Shown here piece after piece: positions 17,967-28,100 of a DNA stretch of 64,000 nt (positions within the stretch are counted from its first letter, which is position 1; every line of letters begins with the position of its first letter). Both the position numbers and the translations under genes were made by a program. The notes below the pieces were generated by a model. It was not told the origin of the DNA and did not search any database. It saw only the letters and a program-made list of their open reading frames with translations. Source of the DNA: Pseudobdellovibrionaceae bacterium (GTDB lineage Bacteria; Bdellovibrionota; Bdellovibrionia; Bdellovibrionales; UBA1609); the NCBI GenBank assembly GCA_023954155.1, contig JAMLIO010000004.1, forward strand, positions 126,436 through 190,435, read 5' to 3'.

Positions 17967-18686
17967 GTGGGAGGGCATATCGAAAGTTTAAGCCAGTGGG
18001 TCATGGAATGGTTTACAATCTATGCTTATCAGCCAGAAATTGTTTACCTGTCTGTGATCGGCCTTATGCTCTTATCTGGTTTTGGGCTGCCCTTGCCTGA
18101 AGAGGTGGTGATCATCTCTTCGAGTCTTTTAGCTTTTATGGCTTTACACCCCCACTTATACCCTCCGCCAGAGCCTGGTCTGCGGGGTGTGGATGTCTAT
18201 ATGTTGGCTGCGGTTTGTTTTTTTGCAGTTTTATTCAGCGATTTTGTGGTGTTTCAGCTAGGGCGTACTTTTGGGCACACTAGTATGTTTCAAAGTATGG
18301 TGAATCCCCGCCTATTTAGACGCGCAAGATTTTGGACCACTAAATATGGGGCATTGATGGTAGGGGTCTTTCGCTTTATTCCAGGTATTCGTTTCCCAGG
18401 ACACTTGGCGTGTGGAGCATTAGGGATCTCCCCGTGGAAGTTTTTACTTGTAGACACTATTGTGGTCATCCTTGTGATTCCCACTCAGGTCTTTTTGATT
18501 GCCTTTTTTGGTGAAGACATTTTGGCCTTTATGAAAAAGTATAAGCTCTATATCGCTGGCATTGTGGCGGTAGTGGTCTTATACATCATTTTTAAGATCT
18601 TTATGACCATCCGCCGCGCTCTTTTAGCTCGCAGAACTAAAAGACAAGAAGCTGCACTTAAGAATCGTAATTCTGTTGAACCTTAA
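17967..18686 (+). CDS. DedA-family membrane protein
   Basis: 239 residues starting at GTG 17967; ATG 18003 (MEWFTIY) is an alternative, and neither has a strong ribosome-binding site. The hallmark GFGLPLPEEVVIISSS segment and FRFIPGIRFPGH (the conserved R/G-rich loop) identify the DedA/VTT family. These proteins span the inner membrane four to six times and support lipid-carrier recycling and envelope integrity. The C-terminal tail is strongly basic (RRALLARRTKRQ). Confidence 0.88.
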   Translation: MGGHIESLSQWVMEWFTIYAYQPEIVYLSVIGLMLLSGFGLPLPEEVVIISSSLLAFMALHPHLYPPPEPGLRGVDVYMLAAVCFFAVLFSDFVVFQLGRTFGHTSMFQSMVNPRLFRRARFWTTKYGALMVGVFRFIPGIRFPGHLACGALGISPWKFLLVDTIVVILVIPTQVFLIAFFGEDILAFMKKYKLYIAGIVAVVVLYIIFKIFMTIRRALLARRTKRQEAALKNRNSVEP

Positions 18687-18716
18687 TTTCTGGCGACAGT
18701 CTGTGCGTCCTAAATT

Positions 18717-19421
18717 TTATTCGTGAGCTAAAACTTTTTTGGACACAATTTTTAAATGCGCATCAAGGTCGTAGACCAAGGGCACACCAGTTTCAATTTC
18801 AAGTTGTGTGATATCTTGGCTAGAAATGCCTTCGAGTTGCATGATCAGAGCACGCAGGCTATTGCCGTGGGCCACAACCAAAAGTTTTTTTCCTGCTTGC
18901 AGTTGGGGAGCTAGTGTGGATTGCCAGAATGGGAGCACACGCTGTTGGGTCATCTCTAAAGACTCTCCAAGCGGAATGTCGGTGAGTCCCAGTTGGGCGT
19001 ACTTGTCTTGTTCAGACTGGGGAATTTCGTGGGCACTCATACTTGGCGGTGGGGTCGAGTAGCTGCGACGCCATTCTTTAACTTGATCTTCACCATATTT
19101 GGCAATGGTTTCGGCTTTATTTAATCCTTGCAGAGCGCCGTAATGACGTTCGTTGAGTTGCCAAGCTTTTTGTACGGGAAGCCATACTAAATCCATATTC
19201 TTTACAATAGTCCACATGGTAAAAATAGAACGTTTCAAAACTGAGGTGTAAACCTGATCAAAGTGAGTAATGCCATGACGTTTTAAATTTTCTGCTGCTG
19301 ACAGTGCTTCTGCATATCCTTTTTCAGTCAAATCTGCGTCGTACCACCCTGTGAATTGATTTTTAAGATTCCATTCACTTTGACCATGGCGAATTAAAAC
19401 TAATTGTGTATGTGCGCTCAT
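18717..19421 (-). CDS. gpmA: 2,3-bisphosphoglycerate-dependent phosphoglycerate mutase
   Basis: 234 residues. LIRHGQSEWN (phospho-acceptor His12), TGWYDADLTEKG, ERHYGALQG and VAHGNSLRAL are the standard GpmA motifs. It interconverts 3- and 2-phosphoglycerate in glycolysis. The start has AAGGA upstream. Convergent with the DedA gene. Confidence 0.95.
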   Translation of the reverse strand: MSAHTQLVLIRHGQSEWNLKNQFTGWYDADLTEKGYAEALSAAENLKRHGITHFDQVYTSVLKRSIFTMWTIVKNMDLVWLPVQKAWQLNERHYGALQGLNKAETIAKYGEDQVKEWRRSYSTPPPSMSAHEIPQSEQDKYAQLGLTDIPLGESLEMTQQRVLPFWQSTLAPQLQAGKKLLVVAHGNSLRALIMQLEGISSQDITQLEIETGVPLVYDLDAHLKIVSKKVLAHE

Positions 19422-19475
19422 TGTTAATCCTTTGAAGGCATTGCCGTTTAGGATTTCGTATCATTTTCTCTAAAT

Positions 19476-20444
19476 TCAGTCTAGCGATGACGAGACTCTG
19501 TGCGCCTCTGTATCAAAAAGCCGTCCTTGAAAAGTCTGACGTTTCAGAAACTCATCCACAAGATACTGGTGGGTTTCCTTCTTACGTGAAGTCCAGCTTG
19601 GGGCAATCAGCTCTTCTTTTCTGGAGGCGTAGGCAGCGAGTCGGTGAACGGGAATGTCTGGAGAGAGTCGTTCGATAAAGTGAGTGACCATTTCTGCGTA
19701 AGGCTCACGTTCAATGGGAGTGAACTGCTCGGCAAAATATAAATCTGCCAGAGGTGTTTGATCTAAGACATGAAGATTATGCAGCTTCACACTGTCAATA
19801 TTGAGAGAATTACAGATGCTTGCCGCCTCACGAACATCTTGTAGAGTTTCGTTGGGCCAGCCAAACATAAGATGCAGGCCGATCTTTACATCCGTGTTTT
19901 CACGAATGCGCTCGATGGCTTTAAAGGACTGTTCTGCTGTATGACCTCGTTTCATGAATTCTAACTGCGCATTGGAAAAGCTTTGTGCACCCAGTTCAAT
20001 AAACATAAAACGCTTTTCATGAAACTCCTGCCAAAGTTTAAATAAAGCAGGGGAGATGCAATCAGGACGAGTGCCCACGACAAAACCTACGATGTCTTCG
20101 TATTCTAGGCAAAGCTCGAACTGCTCTCTTAAGGTGCTGATCTTCTCAAAGCTATTGGTGTAGGCCTGAAAGTACACCAGAAATTTTTTAGCGTTAAATT
20201 TTTTGCCGATTTGGGTTTTGTACTTTTCAATCTGTGCTCGGAGGTTCATGGTGAGGGATTCTGAACGCGCAGCAGACCCCCAAACATCACAAAAAATGCA
20301 GGTCTCCATGCCCTTTAAACCACGGCGATTAGGACAGTCATCGACTGTGGTGACAGGAATTTTATAAACTTTTTCCCCGAAAAGGCGTTCATAATAGACG
20401 CTAATGGGGTAATAGGGGTTGCCCTTCCATGCATTCAGGTTCAT
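19476..20444 (-). CDS. radical SAM protein, TIGR01212 family (YhcC/YtqA-MnmL type)
   Basis: The radical SAM cluster cysteines have the spacing of this family, C-x11-C-x2-C (CPNRRGLKGMETCIFC), instead of the common CxxxCxxC. KFLVYFQAYTNSF, GTRPDCISP and LHLMFGWPNET are further family blocks. The longest reading starts at ATG 20480 and would overlap the divergent methyltransferase gene by 27 bases. ATG 20444 (MNLNAWKG) avoids this and is used here. In Bacillus the homologue YtqA (MnmL) acts in making mnm5U34 of tRNA. The neighbouring MnmC-type methyltransferase suggests the same here; that role is inference. Confidence 0.88.
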   Translation of the reverse strand: MNLNAWKGNPYYPISVYYERLFGEKVYKIPVTTVDDCPNRRGLKGMETCIFCDVWGSAARSESLTMNLRAQIEKYKTQIGKKFNAKKFLVYFQAYTNSFEKISTLREQFELCLEYEDIVGFVVGTRPDCISPALFKLWQEFHEKRFMFIELGAQSFSNAQLEFMKRGHTAEQSFKAIERIRENTDVKIGLHLMFGWPNETLQDVREAASICNSLNIDSVKLHNLHVLDQTPLADLYFAEQFTPIEREPYAEMVTHFIERLSPDIPVHRLAAYASRKEELIAPSWTSRKKETHQYLVDEFLKRQTFQGRLFDTEAHRVSSSLD

Positions 20445-20453
20445 ATAAGGTTT

Positions 20454-21248
20454 ATGGTCGATAAGGATATACCTAGTCAAGATGAATTCCCTTTTGAGTG
20501 GATCACCACTAAAGATGGGTCTTTTACTCTTAAACCCTTACAAGAGGGATCTGAGTGGATGCACTCTTTACACGGGGCCTACAGTGAATCCCAGTACATT
20601 TATGGTGAGGCCATACGTAAAGCTCTTACAAGAACTGAAGCGGTGGCTTTGCCTCAACCACTGCATATCTTTTCTTTGGGACTGGGTTTAGGTTATGTCG
20701 AGTGGATTGCGCTTTTGGAATGCTTAAGGGCGCAAGTGCAGTTTCAGATTCACACTTATGAGTCTGAAGACAGTTTGAAGGATCTATTTATTCAGAATGC
20801 GTGTCATGACAGTTTGGCCTTTTCTTATTTAACCAAACATCTGCTTTTGGATTACACCCCAGAAGAGATTTCGCACGCTCTGAATGTTTTGAAGTTTAGT
20901 TTTTCACCAGATCATGAGGATCATACAAAGCCTCTTTGTTTTTATCCCGCCTTTCCGTCGGCGGATGTTGGCAGCACATCTTTAAACAGCCCTGCCTGTC
21001 ATCTTATTTTGTATGATGCTTATAGTTCAAAGTCACAAAATGAACTGTGGGAGCAAAAGCAGTTAGAAGTGTTTTTGTCTTTACAGGCGGCAGAAGAGTT
21101 TTGTGTGTTTGCCACATACGCCAGCACTTCGGCATTAAAAAAAGCCCTTAAGAATAAGGGCTTCAAGTTAGAATCTAAAAAAGGTTTTGCGAATAAAAGA
21201 GAAAGTATCCTAGCCGTGAGAGACTTGGGCTCTCTTGGAGTTATTTAA
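20454..21248 (+). CDS. MnmC-type tRNA wobble-uridine methyltransferase domain protein
   Basis: 264 residues. The opening TKDGSFTLKP followed by LHGAYSESQYIY, the SAM-binding loop FSLGLGLGYVE, LILYDAYSSKSQNELW (matching the DGFAP-KNP-MW block of MnmC) and the C-terminal KGFANKRESILAV match the methyltransferase half of E. coli MnmC. The FAD oxidase half is absent. It would methylate nm5U34 to mnm5U34 in tRNA. It starts ten bases from the radical SAM gene, head to head. Its stop overlaps that of the protease gene at 21241 by eight bases. Confidence 0.8.
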   Translation: MVDKDIPSQDEFPFEWITTKDGSFTLKPLQEGSEWMHSLHGAYSESQYIYGEAIRKALTRTEAVALPQPLHIFSLGLGLGYVEWIALLECLRAQVQFQIHTYESEDSLKDLFIQNACHDSLAFSYLTKHLLLDYTPEEISHALNVLKFSFSPDHEDHTKPLCFYPAFPSADVGSTSLNSPACHLILYDAYSSKSQNELWEQKQLEVFLSLQAAEEFCVFATYASTSALKKALKNKGFKLESKKGFANKRESILAVRDLGSLGVI

Positions 21249-21256
21249 ACTCCAAG
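21234..21256. terminator. hairpin shared by two convergent stop codons
   Basis: Perfect 9-bp stem CTTGGAGTT (21234-21242) / AACTCCAAG (21248-21256) with a 5-base loop. It spans the overlapping stops of the methyltransferase and the protease genes. No U-tract follows on either strand, so termination is uncertain. Confidence 0.4.
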
Positions 21257-22566
21257 GCCCAGTTGTTTAAGCGACCAGCATCTAAATAAGCCAGATCAAG
21301 AATATAAAGCTGCCAGCGTCCAGCAGGTTCATTCTTTAAAACATTCATATCTCCTGTTGAGATTAGAGTATCGCCAAAAACTCCCACTAAGTTTCTCATA
21401 GAGCCCCCTTGGCGGTTACGTAAGTTGACCACTTTGCCTGTGGGACTTACTAAACCAATAGCAAGGTCACCTACATACGGGTGAGTGATATTGACATGAA
21501 CTTTGATGTTTCTGCCCTGTACGGCTTGTGTAGAGTCAATGTTGCTCAGTAAGCCATCGCGAGAGTTGTCAGGAATATTTTGCACAGAGTTGGATTGGAA
21601 CATGGCAGGTGTAGCACTACCAGTGTCTTCGTCTTCATCGTCTTCTCCGCCTACGTCAGTACCACCGCCGTTACCACCACCATTTAAGGCAGGAACGAAA
21701 GATAAGACGTTTTCAATTTTAGTGACGTCTTCCCCACGGCAACCACCATCTGCACACACATTGGATCTGCGGCAACCATTGCTAAATACGAAGTCGTTAT
21801 CACCACGAACTAAAATGCCTTCTACTTCATGAGTTTGAGTGTTAAACACAGCAGAGCCTGAGTTCCCACCATAAGTATCTAGGTTGGCCACAAAGTAAGA
21901 ATTAGCTACGGATCTTACACGAGCATTGTCAGCAATTTTAGAAGGTAGTCCTGCGGGGTGACCAATCACAACGAGTTCAGTATTGCGTGCGATGGTTCCT
22001 GAGCGACGGATGGACAAAGGCTGATAACCTACCACTGGTCTATCCAAACGAACAACGGCATAGTCGGCTCCTGCACCTTCAACTTGAGTGGTGAGAAGTT
22101 CGCGACAGCCATAAACATCATCTTTGGATAAAGTTTTATAATCATGGTTACGAGTTTTAAGCGCAAAACCAAAAGCAAACTTTGTAGTGTTACACGAAGA
22201 TTGTGAACGGATACAGTGTCCAGCAGTCACAATAAGATCGGGTCCAACTAAGAAGCCAGAACAAAAAGCTCCTGTACCTTGATTTTGGAAAGGCTCATCA
22301 GAACACCAATTAGGACGAGAGGTTCTTACAGCTACACTGTTGCCTGATGTTACGAGATCAGAACTATAAAATAGACCTACAGTAGATTGAGCAAGTCTTT
22401 GAAATGCAGCATCGGCCTCATACCAGTCTCTGCGATCATCAGAACCATAGATCACTTGTGTTTCAAATTGTGGTTCCGTTGTTGTTTTGTGTGATTCTGC
22501 GTCTTGGCCACAGCCCGCAAGAAGTAAAGCCGAAAGTGCGAGCATAAGCGTTGCTGGTTTAAAAAT
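21241..22566 (-). CDS. trypsin-like serine protease lipoprotein with C-terminal P domain
   Basis: 441 residues from ATG 22566, which follows a strong GGAGGGG; an in-frame ATG at 22602 lacks one. The signal peptide ends in lipobox LLAGC (Cys20), so it is lipid-anchored. The catalytic triad is His118 (VTAGHC), Asp169 (GADYAV) and Ser237 (GGNSGSA). A Gly-rich then acidic linker (about 305-325) joins a proprotein-convertase P domain (IPDNSRDG, then VNITHPYVGDLAIGLVSP and the terminal WALEF). P domains stabilise proteases or bind proteins at surfaces. It probably faces the periplasm or cell surface. Confidence 0.88.
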   Translation of the reverse strand: MFKPATLMLALSALLLAGCGQDAESHKTTTEPQFETQVIYGSDDRRDWYEADAAFQRLAQSTVGLFYSSDLVTSGNSVAVRTSRPNWCSDEPFQNQGTGAFCSGFLVGPDLIVTAGHCIRSQSSCNTTKFAFGFALKTRNHDYKTLSKDDVYGCRELLTTQVEGAGADYAVVRLDRPVVGYQPLSIRRSGTIARNTELVVIGHPAGLPSKIADNARVRSVANSYFVANLDTYGGNSGSAVFNTQTHEVEGILVRGDNDFVFSNGCRRSNVCADGGCRGEDVTKIENVLSFVPALNGGGNGGGTDVGGEDDEDEDTGSATPAMFQSNSVQNIPDNSRDGLLSNIDSTQAVQGRNIKVHVNITHPYVGDLAIGLVSPTGKVVNLRNRQGGSMRNLVGVFGDTLISTGDMNVLKNEPAGRWQLYILDLAYLDAGRLNNWALEFK

Positions 22567-22818
22567 CATTGACCCCTCCGTGGTTGCTTTTAATCCGTGC
22601 AAAAATACTGGACTAAAATTTAGATTTCCCCAGACAAAAGGATACGCTGACTAGACTTTTAGAGCGATTTTAAAAAATCTTAAATCAATCCAAAGGTCCT
22701 GTTTAAGACTAAAAACAATACTAAGGTCTAGTTGGTGATAGAAAACGCTTATGTTAATGATAAAAGCTTTGGTTGTAAAAGGTCTAGGTTTCTTACATTG
22801 CCTTAAAGAAATGAACTC

Positions 22819-25194
22819 TTAAAAAGTTCCTATAGAAATATGAAGACGTGCAGGAGACTCTCCAAGATATTTTTTACGATCTAATTTGAATCCTAAATCT
22901 ACACTTAATGCACCTACTGGTGTGTTGAATCTGACTCCGACGCCTGCAGCATCACGGTAAGCATCATTGAAATTCACACCATCAATCAGCACAGCCCCAC
23001 CATCATAAAAGACAGAGCCCCAGAGCTGTTTGTAAAGTGGCACGCGCATTTCTGTTTTAAACAAATAGTAATAGGAGTCGGTGGGAATAGTCAGAAGTCC
23101 TCCACCTTGATAACCCCCGATGATTTGCCCTTGTAAATCATAATTAGAGGGTATGCGTTCGTACTGTTTACTAGGGTCAAATCCACGAATGGTGTTGGCA
23201 CCACCTAAGAAGAACGCTCTACTTTGAGGAAAGAAGTCCGTGTCACGACTTAAGTTTCTTAAATAACCACCGCGCACAGTGTTCACCCAAACTAAATGTT
23301 CATTCAAATCATCGTACCTTGTGTAGCTGGCTTGCATACGCACAAAAGAGTTTTTACTAGAGGCCGCATTACTCTCTACACGTGTTCCTAAAAGTGATGG
23401 TGCAAATTCGCCTTCGAGGCGTGAGAAAAACCCCTTTGTGGGCAAGACAGGGTTATTGCGATAATCAATGTCTACGGCTGGACCAAAGGAACCAATCTGT
23501 TCACGCACATCATCAGAAAAACCAGAACCTGCATGTTTAATATGATAAAATTTAATGTAATCAAAACCTAAGATGGTCCAAGTCGCTTTGATGTGGGAGT
23601 TGACCTGATTTTCAACTACAAAATCAAAACCGCTAGAGCTAAAAATGGTGGTCTGCTTACGTGTAGGTGTGTCTTCGATGTTAAAGATGTTTTTGGAACT
23701 GTCCACTGTCATACGACCACTGAAATTACTGCCAAATAAAAAAGGTTCAAAGAAAGAGACAAAACTTCTGTATTCAATAAAGTCTGACTCCAGAAAACTA
23801 GATTGGAGTTCAAGACGTGAGTTGATCGCACGCCCTGTTCCCCAGAGGTTGCGGTACAGCACTCCAGTGTAAGCTTTGATCGTGAGCTCCCTTTGGTTAT
23901 TTACACCAAAACCCACTTGCACTAATCCAGGTTTTCTTTCTTCCACATCAATGCTCACCAGATGCCCAGGGCGGTCAACTTGTTTGATGAACTGGATGTC
24001 AGCTCTGGAAAATAAAGACAGAAGACCTAGGCGTTGACGGGCAGTTTGGAGCTTACTTGCTGTCAATACGTCTCCCACTTCAAATCCTAAACTTTTTTGA
24101 ATTAAAAAATCAGAGGTCTTTTCGTTCCCTTTGATTTGAATGTCACCCACGATGATTTTTGGTCCTTCTTGGATTTCAATATCAATGCTAGCTAGACGCT
24201 GTTCGTAATCAATTTGGACTAGATTTTTTTTTCCAGGATTAAGTTCCGCTTTGAGATAACCTGTTGAGATGTAGTAATCAATAATGGTTTGTAAACCCTC
24301 TTCAAACTTATAAAAGTTGATCACATCATTCTGCTTTAAACCCAAAAGCACTTCCAGCCATTCAGAATCAATGTCTTTGTTACCTATAAAATTGATAGAG
24401 TAAATCCGAATGGGAACACCTTCATGAAGCTCAAAACTTAAGTTGAGCACATTGGGTTTAATAGGGTCTTCACTGACTTTCACTCCAGAGACAGAGGCCT
24501 CAAGGTAACCTTGGTTCTTAAGATCAGTAACAAGGTTATTGATTCCATTCTCGAAATCTTTAGAAGAAAAGCCCCCCTTTTTAATTAAGGCAGAACTTCG
24601 ATTTTTGATAAACTGAACATAATATTTTTGTGGTCGACTGTATGAACCTAAAATTGTGATTTTTCCCAGCTTCGAATACGTTCCTTCTTGAATGTTGTAG
24701 GTGAGTCGAATGAGTCGATCTTGTTGAAAGTATTTTTTTTCATAAGTGACTTCGGTTTTGTTAAATCCCATCTCTGCATAAAGGCGTAAGATTAAACCTC
24801 TAAGATCTTCTTGAATGGAATAGGACGTGCTATTGAGCTCACTGAGATTAAAGGCCTCTTTAATCTTGGTGTCACTGATACTTGTGTTGCCGTTAAAGAG
24901 AACCAAATATTTTTGCTCGTCAGTGACATAAACCGTTTTATCTGTCAGATGAATATCAATTCTGGAGGTAAGATAACGTTCTTTTCTTAAGGCCACCATG
25001 ACTCTTTGTTTGATCTCGTTGCTGTCATTGGTATTTAGTTTTTTGAGACTATCTTGGACAATCTTATACACGTCAGGGTTTTGAGTTTTCACAGACCAGC
25101 TTTTGGCCTGAGCACCACTCAAAAAAAGAAAAGTCACAAAGAGGAAGAATAGAGCTTTAAGGCCTCTATTCAAATTCAAAGCTGTACTGTACAT
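22819..25194 (-). CDS. Omp85 outer-membrane assembly protein, BamA/TamA-like
   Basis: 791 residues with a signal peptide (ALFFLFVTFLFLSGAQA). Residues about 30-430 are POTRA-type repeats (VTYEKKYFQ, IRIYSINFIGNKDIDS, IIVGDIQIKGNEKTS). The C-terminal barrel has the Omp85 loop-6 motif GGANTIRGF and ends in Phe. The roughly 400-residue N-terminus is large enough for five POTRAs, as in BamA, whereas TamA has three. It directly follows tamB, overlapping its end by 29 bases, and the pair would insert proteins or move lipids into the outer membrane. Confidence 0.9.
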   Translation of the reverse strand: MYSTALNLNRGLKALFFLFVTFLFLSGAQAKSWSVKTQNPDVYKIVQDSLKKLNTNDSNEIKQRVMVALRKERYLTSRIDIHLTDKTVYVTDEQKYLVLFNGNTSISDTKIKEAFNLSELNSTSYSIQEDLRGLILRLYAEMGFNKTEVTYEKKYFQQDRLIRLTYNIQEGTYSKLGKITILGSYSRPQKYYVQFIKNRSSALIKKGGFSSKDFENGINNLVTDLKNQGYLEASVSGVKVSEDPIKPNVLNLSFELHEGVPIRIYSINFIGNKDIDSEWLEVLLGLKQNDVINFYKFEEGLQTIIDYYISTGYLKAELNPGKKNLVQIDYEQRLASIDIEIQEGPKIIVGDIQIKGNEKTSDFLIQKSLGFEVGDVLTASKLQTARQRLGLLSLFSRADIQFIKQVDRPGHLVSIDVEERKPGLVQVGFGVNNQRELTIKAYTGVLYRNLWGTGRAINSRLELQSSFLESDFIEYRSFVSFFEPFLFGSNFSGRMTVDSSKNIFNIEDTPTRKQTTIFSSSGFDFVVENQVNSHIKATWTILGFDYIKFYHIKHAGSGFSDDVREQIGSFGPAVDIDYRNNPVLPTKGFFSRLEGEFAPSLLGTRVESNAASSKNSFVRMQASYTRYDDLNEHLVWVNTVRGGYLRNLSRDTDFFPQSRAFFLGGANTIRGFDPSKQYERIPSNYDLQGQIIGGYQGGGLLTIPTDSYYYLFKTEMRVPLYKQLWGSVFYDGGAVLIDGVNFNDAYRDAAGVGVRFNTPVGALSVDLGFKLDRKKYLGESPARLHISIGTF

Positions 25195-28100
25195 CTACAC
25201 CCATAACATTTTCTTCTAAAAAACGTCTTGTTCTTAATAATGTTGCGTCTTCAAGTTCGTAGTTCTCCCATCCTCCAATGATAGAGAAATTTTTGGTAAA
25301 CTTGTACTCAATTTGTGTTGAGGTCCTTTTATTTGTTCCCAAGGTACGACTTCCAGTGGCTGAAAATTTAGGAGTGAATTTCTTTTGAATCATCACCTTA
25401 GGACTGACGTCCTGATCCTCAAAAGAAGAAGTGAAGTTGACCTGCACCCCTAAACGATCCTGTAAATCCCTTGCAAATTCATTTTGTAAAAAGATTCCGC
25501 CCAATTGGTATCCTGTTTGAGTCTGTTGACTGTCAGCACTGACTTCCTGTCCTGGGCGATAAGAATCTTTCACGCCTAGGGCGATCAAAGACAGGATTTG
25601 ATTTTCAGATAAACTGGGTTGGCTGGAAAAGAACAGAGCAGGGGATTTGGCTGTACCCTGAATGATGACTTGAATGTCATAGTCTTTACCTAAAAGTTCA
25701 TTATTGTCAGTGATACGAGTTTCGGCACTGATATTGAGCATAGCATGTTCTGCGGAAGTGCGATTAAAAGTGACTTGGCCCGAGTTGGCTTTAAAGCGCT
25801 TGTCCTGAAAGATCAGTTGCGAGTTAGGAGTCAGCTCCACACTTCCTGTGAGGATGGGAGCCGTGGGGCTGCCTTCAATGCGCAGATTTGCACTGGCTGT
25901 ACCGTCGACCATAGAGTTTTTTACTTTTAAAGGCTGTTGGGTTTCTATTTTTACATCTAAGAGCAAGGGAGTACGTGCTCTGTTAGATTCGGGAATATGT
26001 TGGCTGATAGGAATGGAATACTTGGACCCATCGCCTTCTGTGAACTCCATTTCAAAAAAGCCATCAAAAATTTTAAAGTTACCACCTAGAGTGTAAGGGA
26101 AGTCATCGCCAGTAAAATAAAAATTACCGCTAGAGGTAGTTTTAACATTTTCTGGAATGTCTAAAGAGATACGATCTGTTTTACCAGCAAAGTTGACCTT
26201 TAAGCCATATTTTAAATCGATATATCCTGCTCCATCCACAGTACCACCTGCAAATTCACCGTGTGTGCCTTGGAATAAAATTTTTGTATTTTGCAATTCT
26301 AAATCTGAATGAATATTTTGAAAAGGATGTTTGAGGTTTTCAAGTTTGACAAACAGGTTTCGGATTTTTCCTCGTCCAGACATTTGAAACTCTGGAAAGA
26401 CTCTAAACTGACTTTGAATTTCAACCATTCCGCGCGAGTCACTCAGATCGGGGATAAAAGCCCGTAAAAAACTTAAGTTTAAATTTCCTTTGGCAGTATG
26501 AAGATCGTTCCCGTTAAACTTAATATGAAAGACGTTTTCCAGCGCATCTTTAAGATGAATCTGCCCATCAATTTTACTTTTATTAAATTTGATTTCTGTG
26601 GGGACCACGGACTGTAGACTGTAGCTGCTTTCTTTACCCACAGTGATACTTTCTAAAGCTAACGATCCAGTAAGATTTTGTTTTACATTCCCATGGCTGA
26701 TCAAATGAGAGGTGCCTGTGATATTGATCTGGGCCTCTGTTTCTGTCACTTTGCTGTTGAACATGGTTAAAAGGGCCATGGGATTAAAATTAGAGTACTC
26801 AGCAATGGCTCCAAGAGTGGCATCCTCGTGGTGAGGAATTAAGAATCGTCCCTTTGCTCGTCCATCAAAAAAAGTCCCTTCGTATTCTGAATAGTCCTTG
26901 TGAATAATAAAATCAAAGTCGGAGGACCCCATCTGTGTGGCGGTCTGCATGGATTTAGTTAAAGCATGACCACTAACTTGAGGCAGAAGGATATGGTCCT
27001 TAAGGTCGACCTTCACTGAGGCCATACCCTCTAAGTTGACCCCTAGTTCTTTAAAGAAATTGATGTTGGCAAGACTGATGGAATCAGCAAAAGCAATGAT
27101 ATCAATCATGCCCTTAGGGTCCACCTTGCCTTGGATGTTGAACTGATCAGATAAATAAAAGACGGAACTGTTGACATTAACCTGTCCTTTGTCCGCCTTA
27201 ATATCAATGTTAAGATTTTGGTATCGGTCCTTGTGCAGAATACCGTTGTTAAACTTAGCTTGTAGATCATAACTCATGGCCCCTAGGTTGAGTGGACCGT
27301 GCAGATCAATGCTCACATCTCCTTCACCTGAAATGTAAATGGGGACTTCGGCGATATCTTTGATCGCAGTAAAGATATCTTGCACAAAAACTCGGTTGGC
27401 ATTGGCCTTCACAGCAATAAGATCTGTTAAAAGGTCCAAATGGATGTCAGCATAGATCAAAGAGGAATTGATCTTTGACTGGGAGTTTTTAAAATACAGC
27501 TGTCCTTTTTCGTAAGAGACCTTGCTGATCACCGAACCTAGATTGTAGTCAAAAAAACTAAAGTCAGAAAAATCAGCGTTGATTTCAAACACACCCCATC
27601 GTGAAGCGCCTTGAGTGGAGCCCGAAATCTTGCCTACTCCTTCTAGAGGAATGTTGGCAAGATTATTGATATCTTTAAAACTCACGAGGTCAGAACTGTA
27701 TCTGATGTCAAAGCCCTTGGAGTAATCGACAAAACCATGGGTTTCCGCCACCGACTCATTAAACTGATGTGAACTTTCAAAGGTCACGTTCTTTAAACTT
27801 AAAGTTCCACTTGTAGTGAATTTATGTGGAGTCAGATCCACGATGACATGTGAAGAGTCTCTGGCGTTGCTGGACCACACTTTGAGAGTGTCGATATTCC
27901 CACTCACTTGGCATCCCACTTCGGGGGAAGGATAAAGAGGTCCTTTGCATTTAGCTGTGCCCTTAAGGGGAGCTAAAAGTGGGATGTCTTTTAGACCCAG
28001 ATTATGTGTTAAAAAATATCCCAGTTCAAGTTCTTGAACTTTAATATGTCCTTCCACAGAGGCTTTTTTTTGCTTGAAGTCCGCATGGATTAGAATCTTT

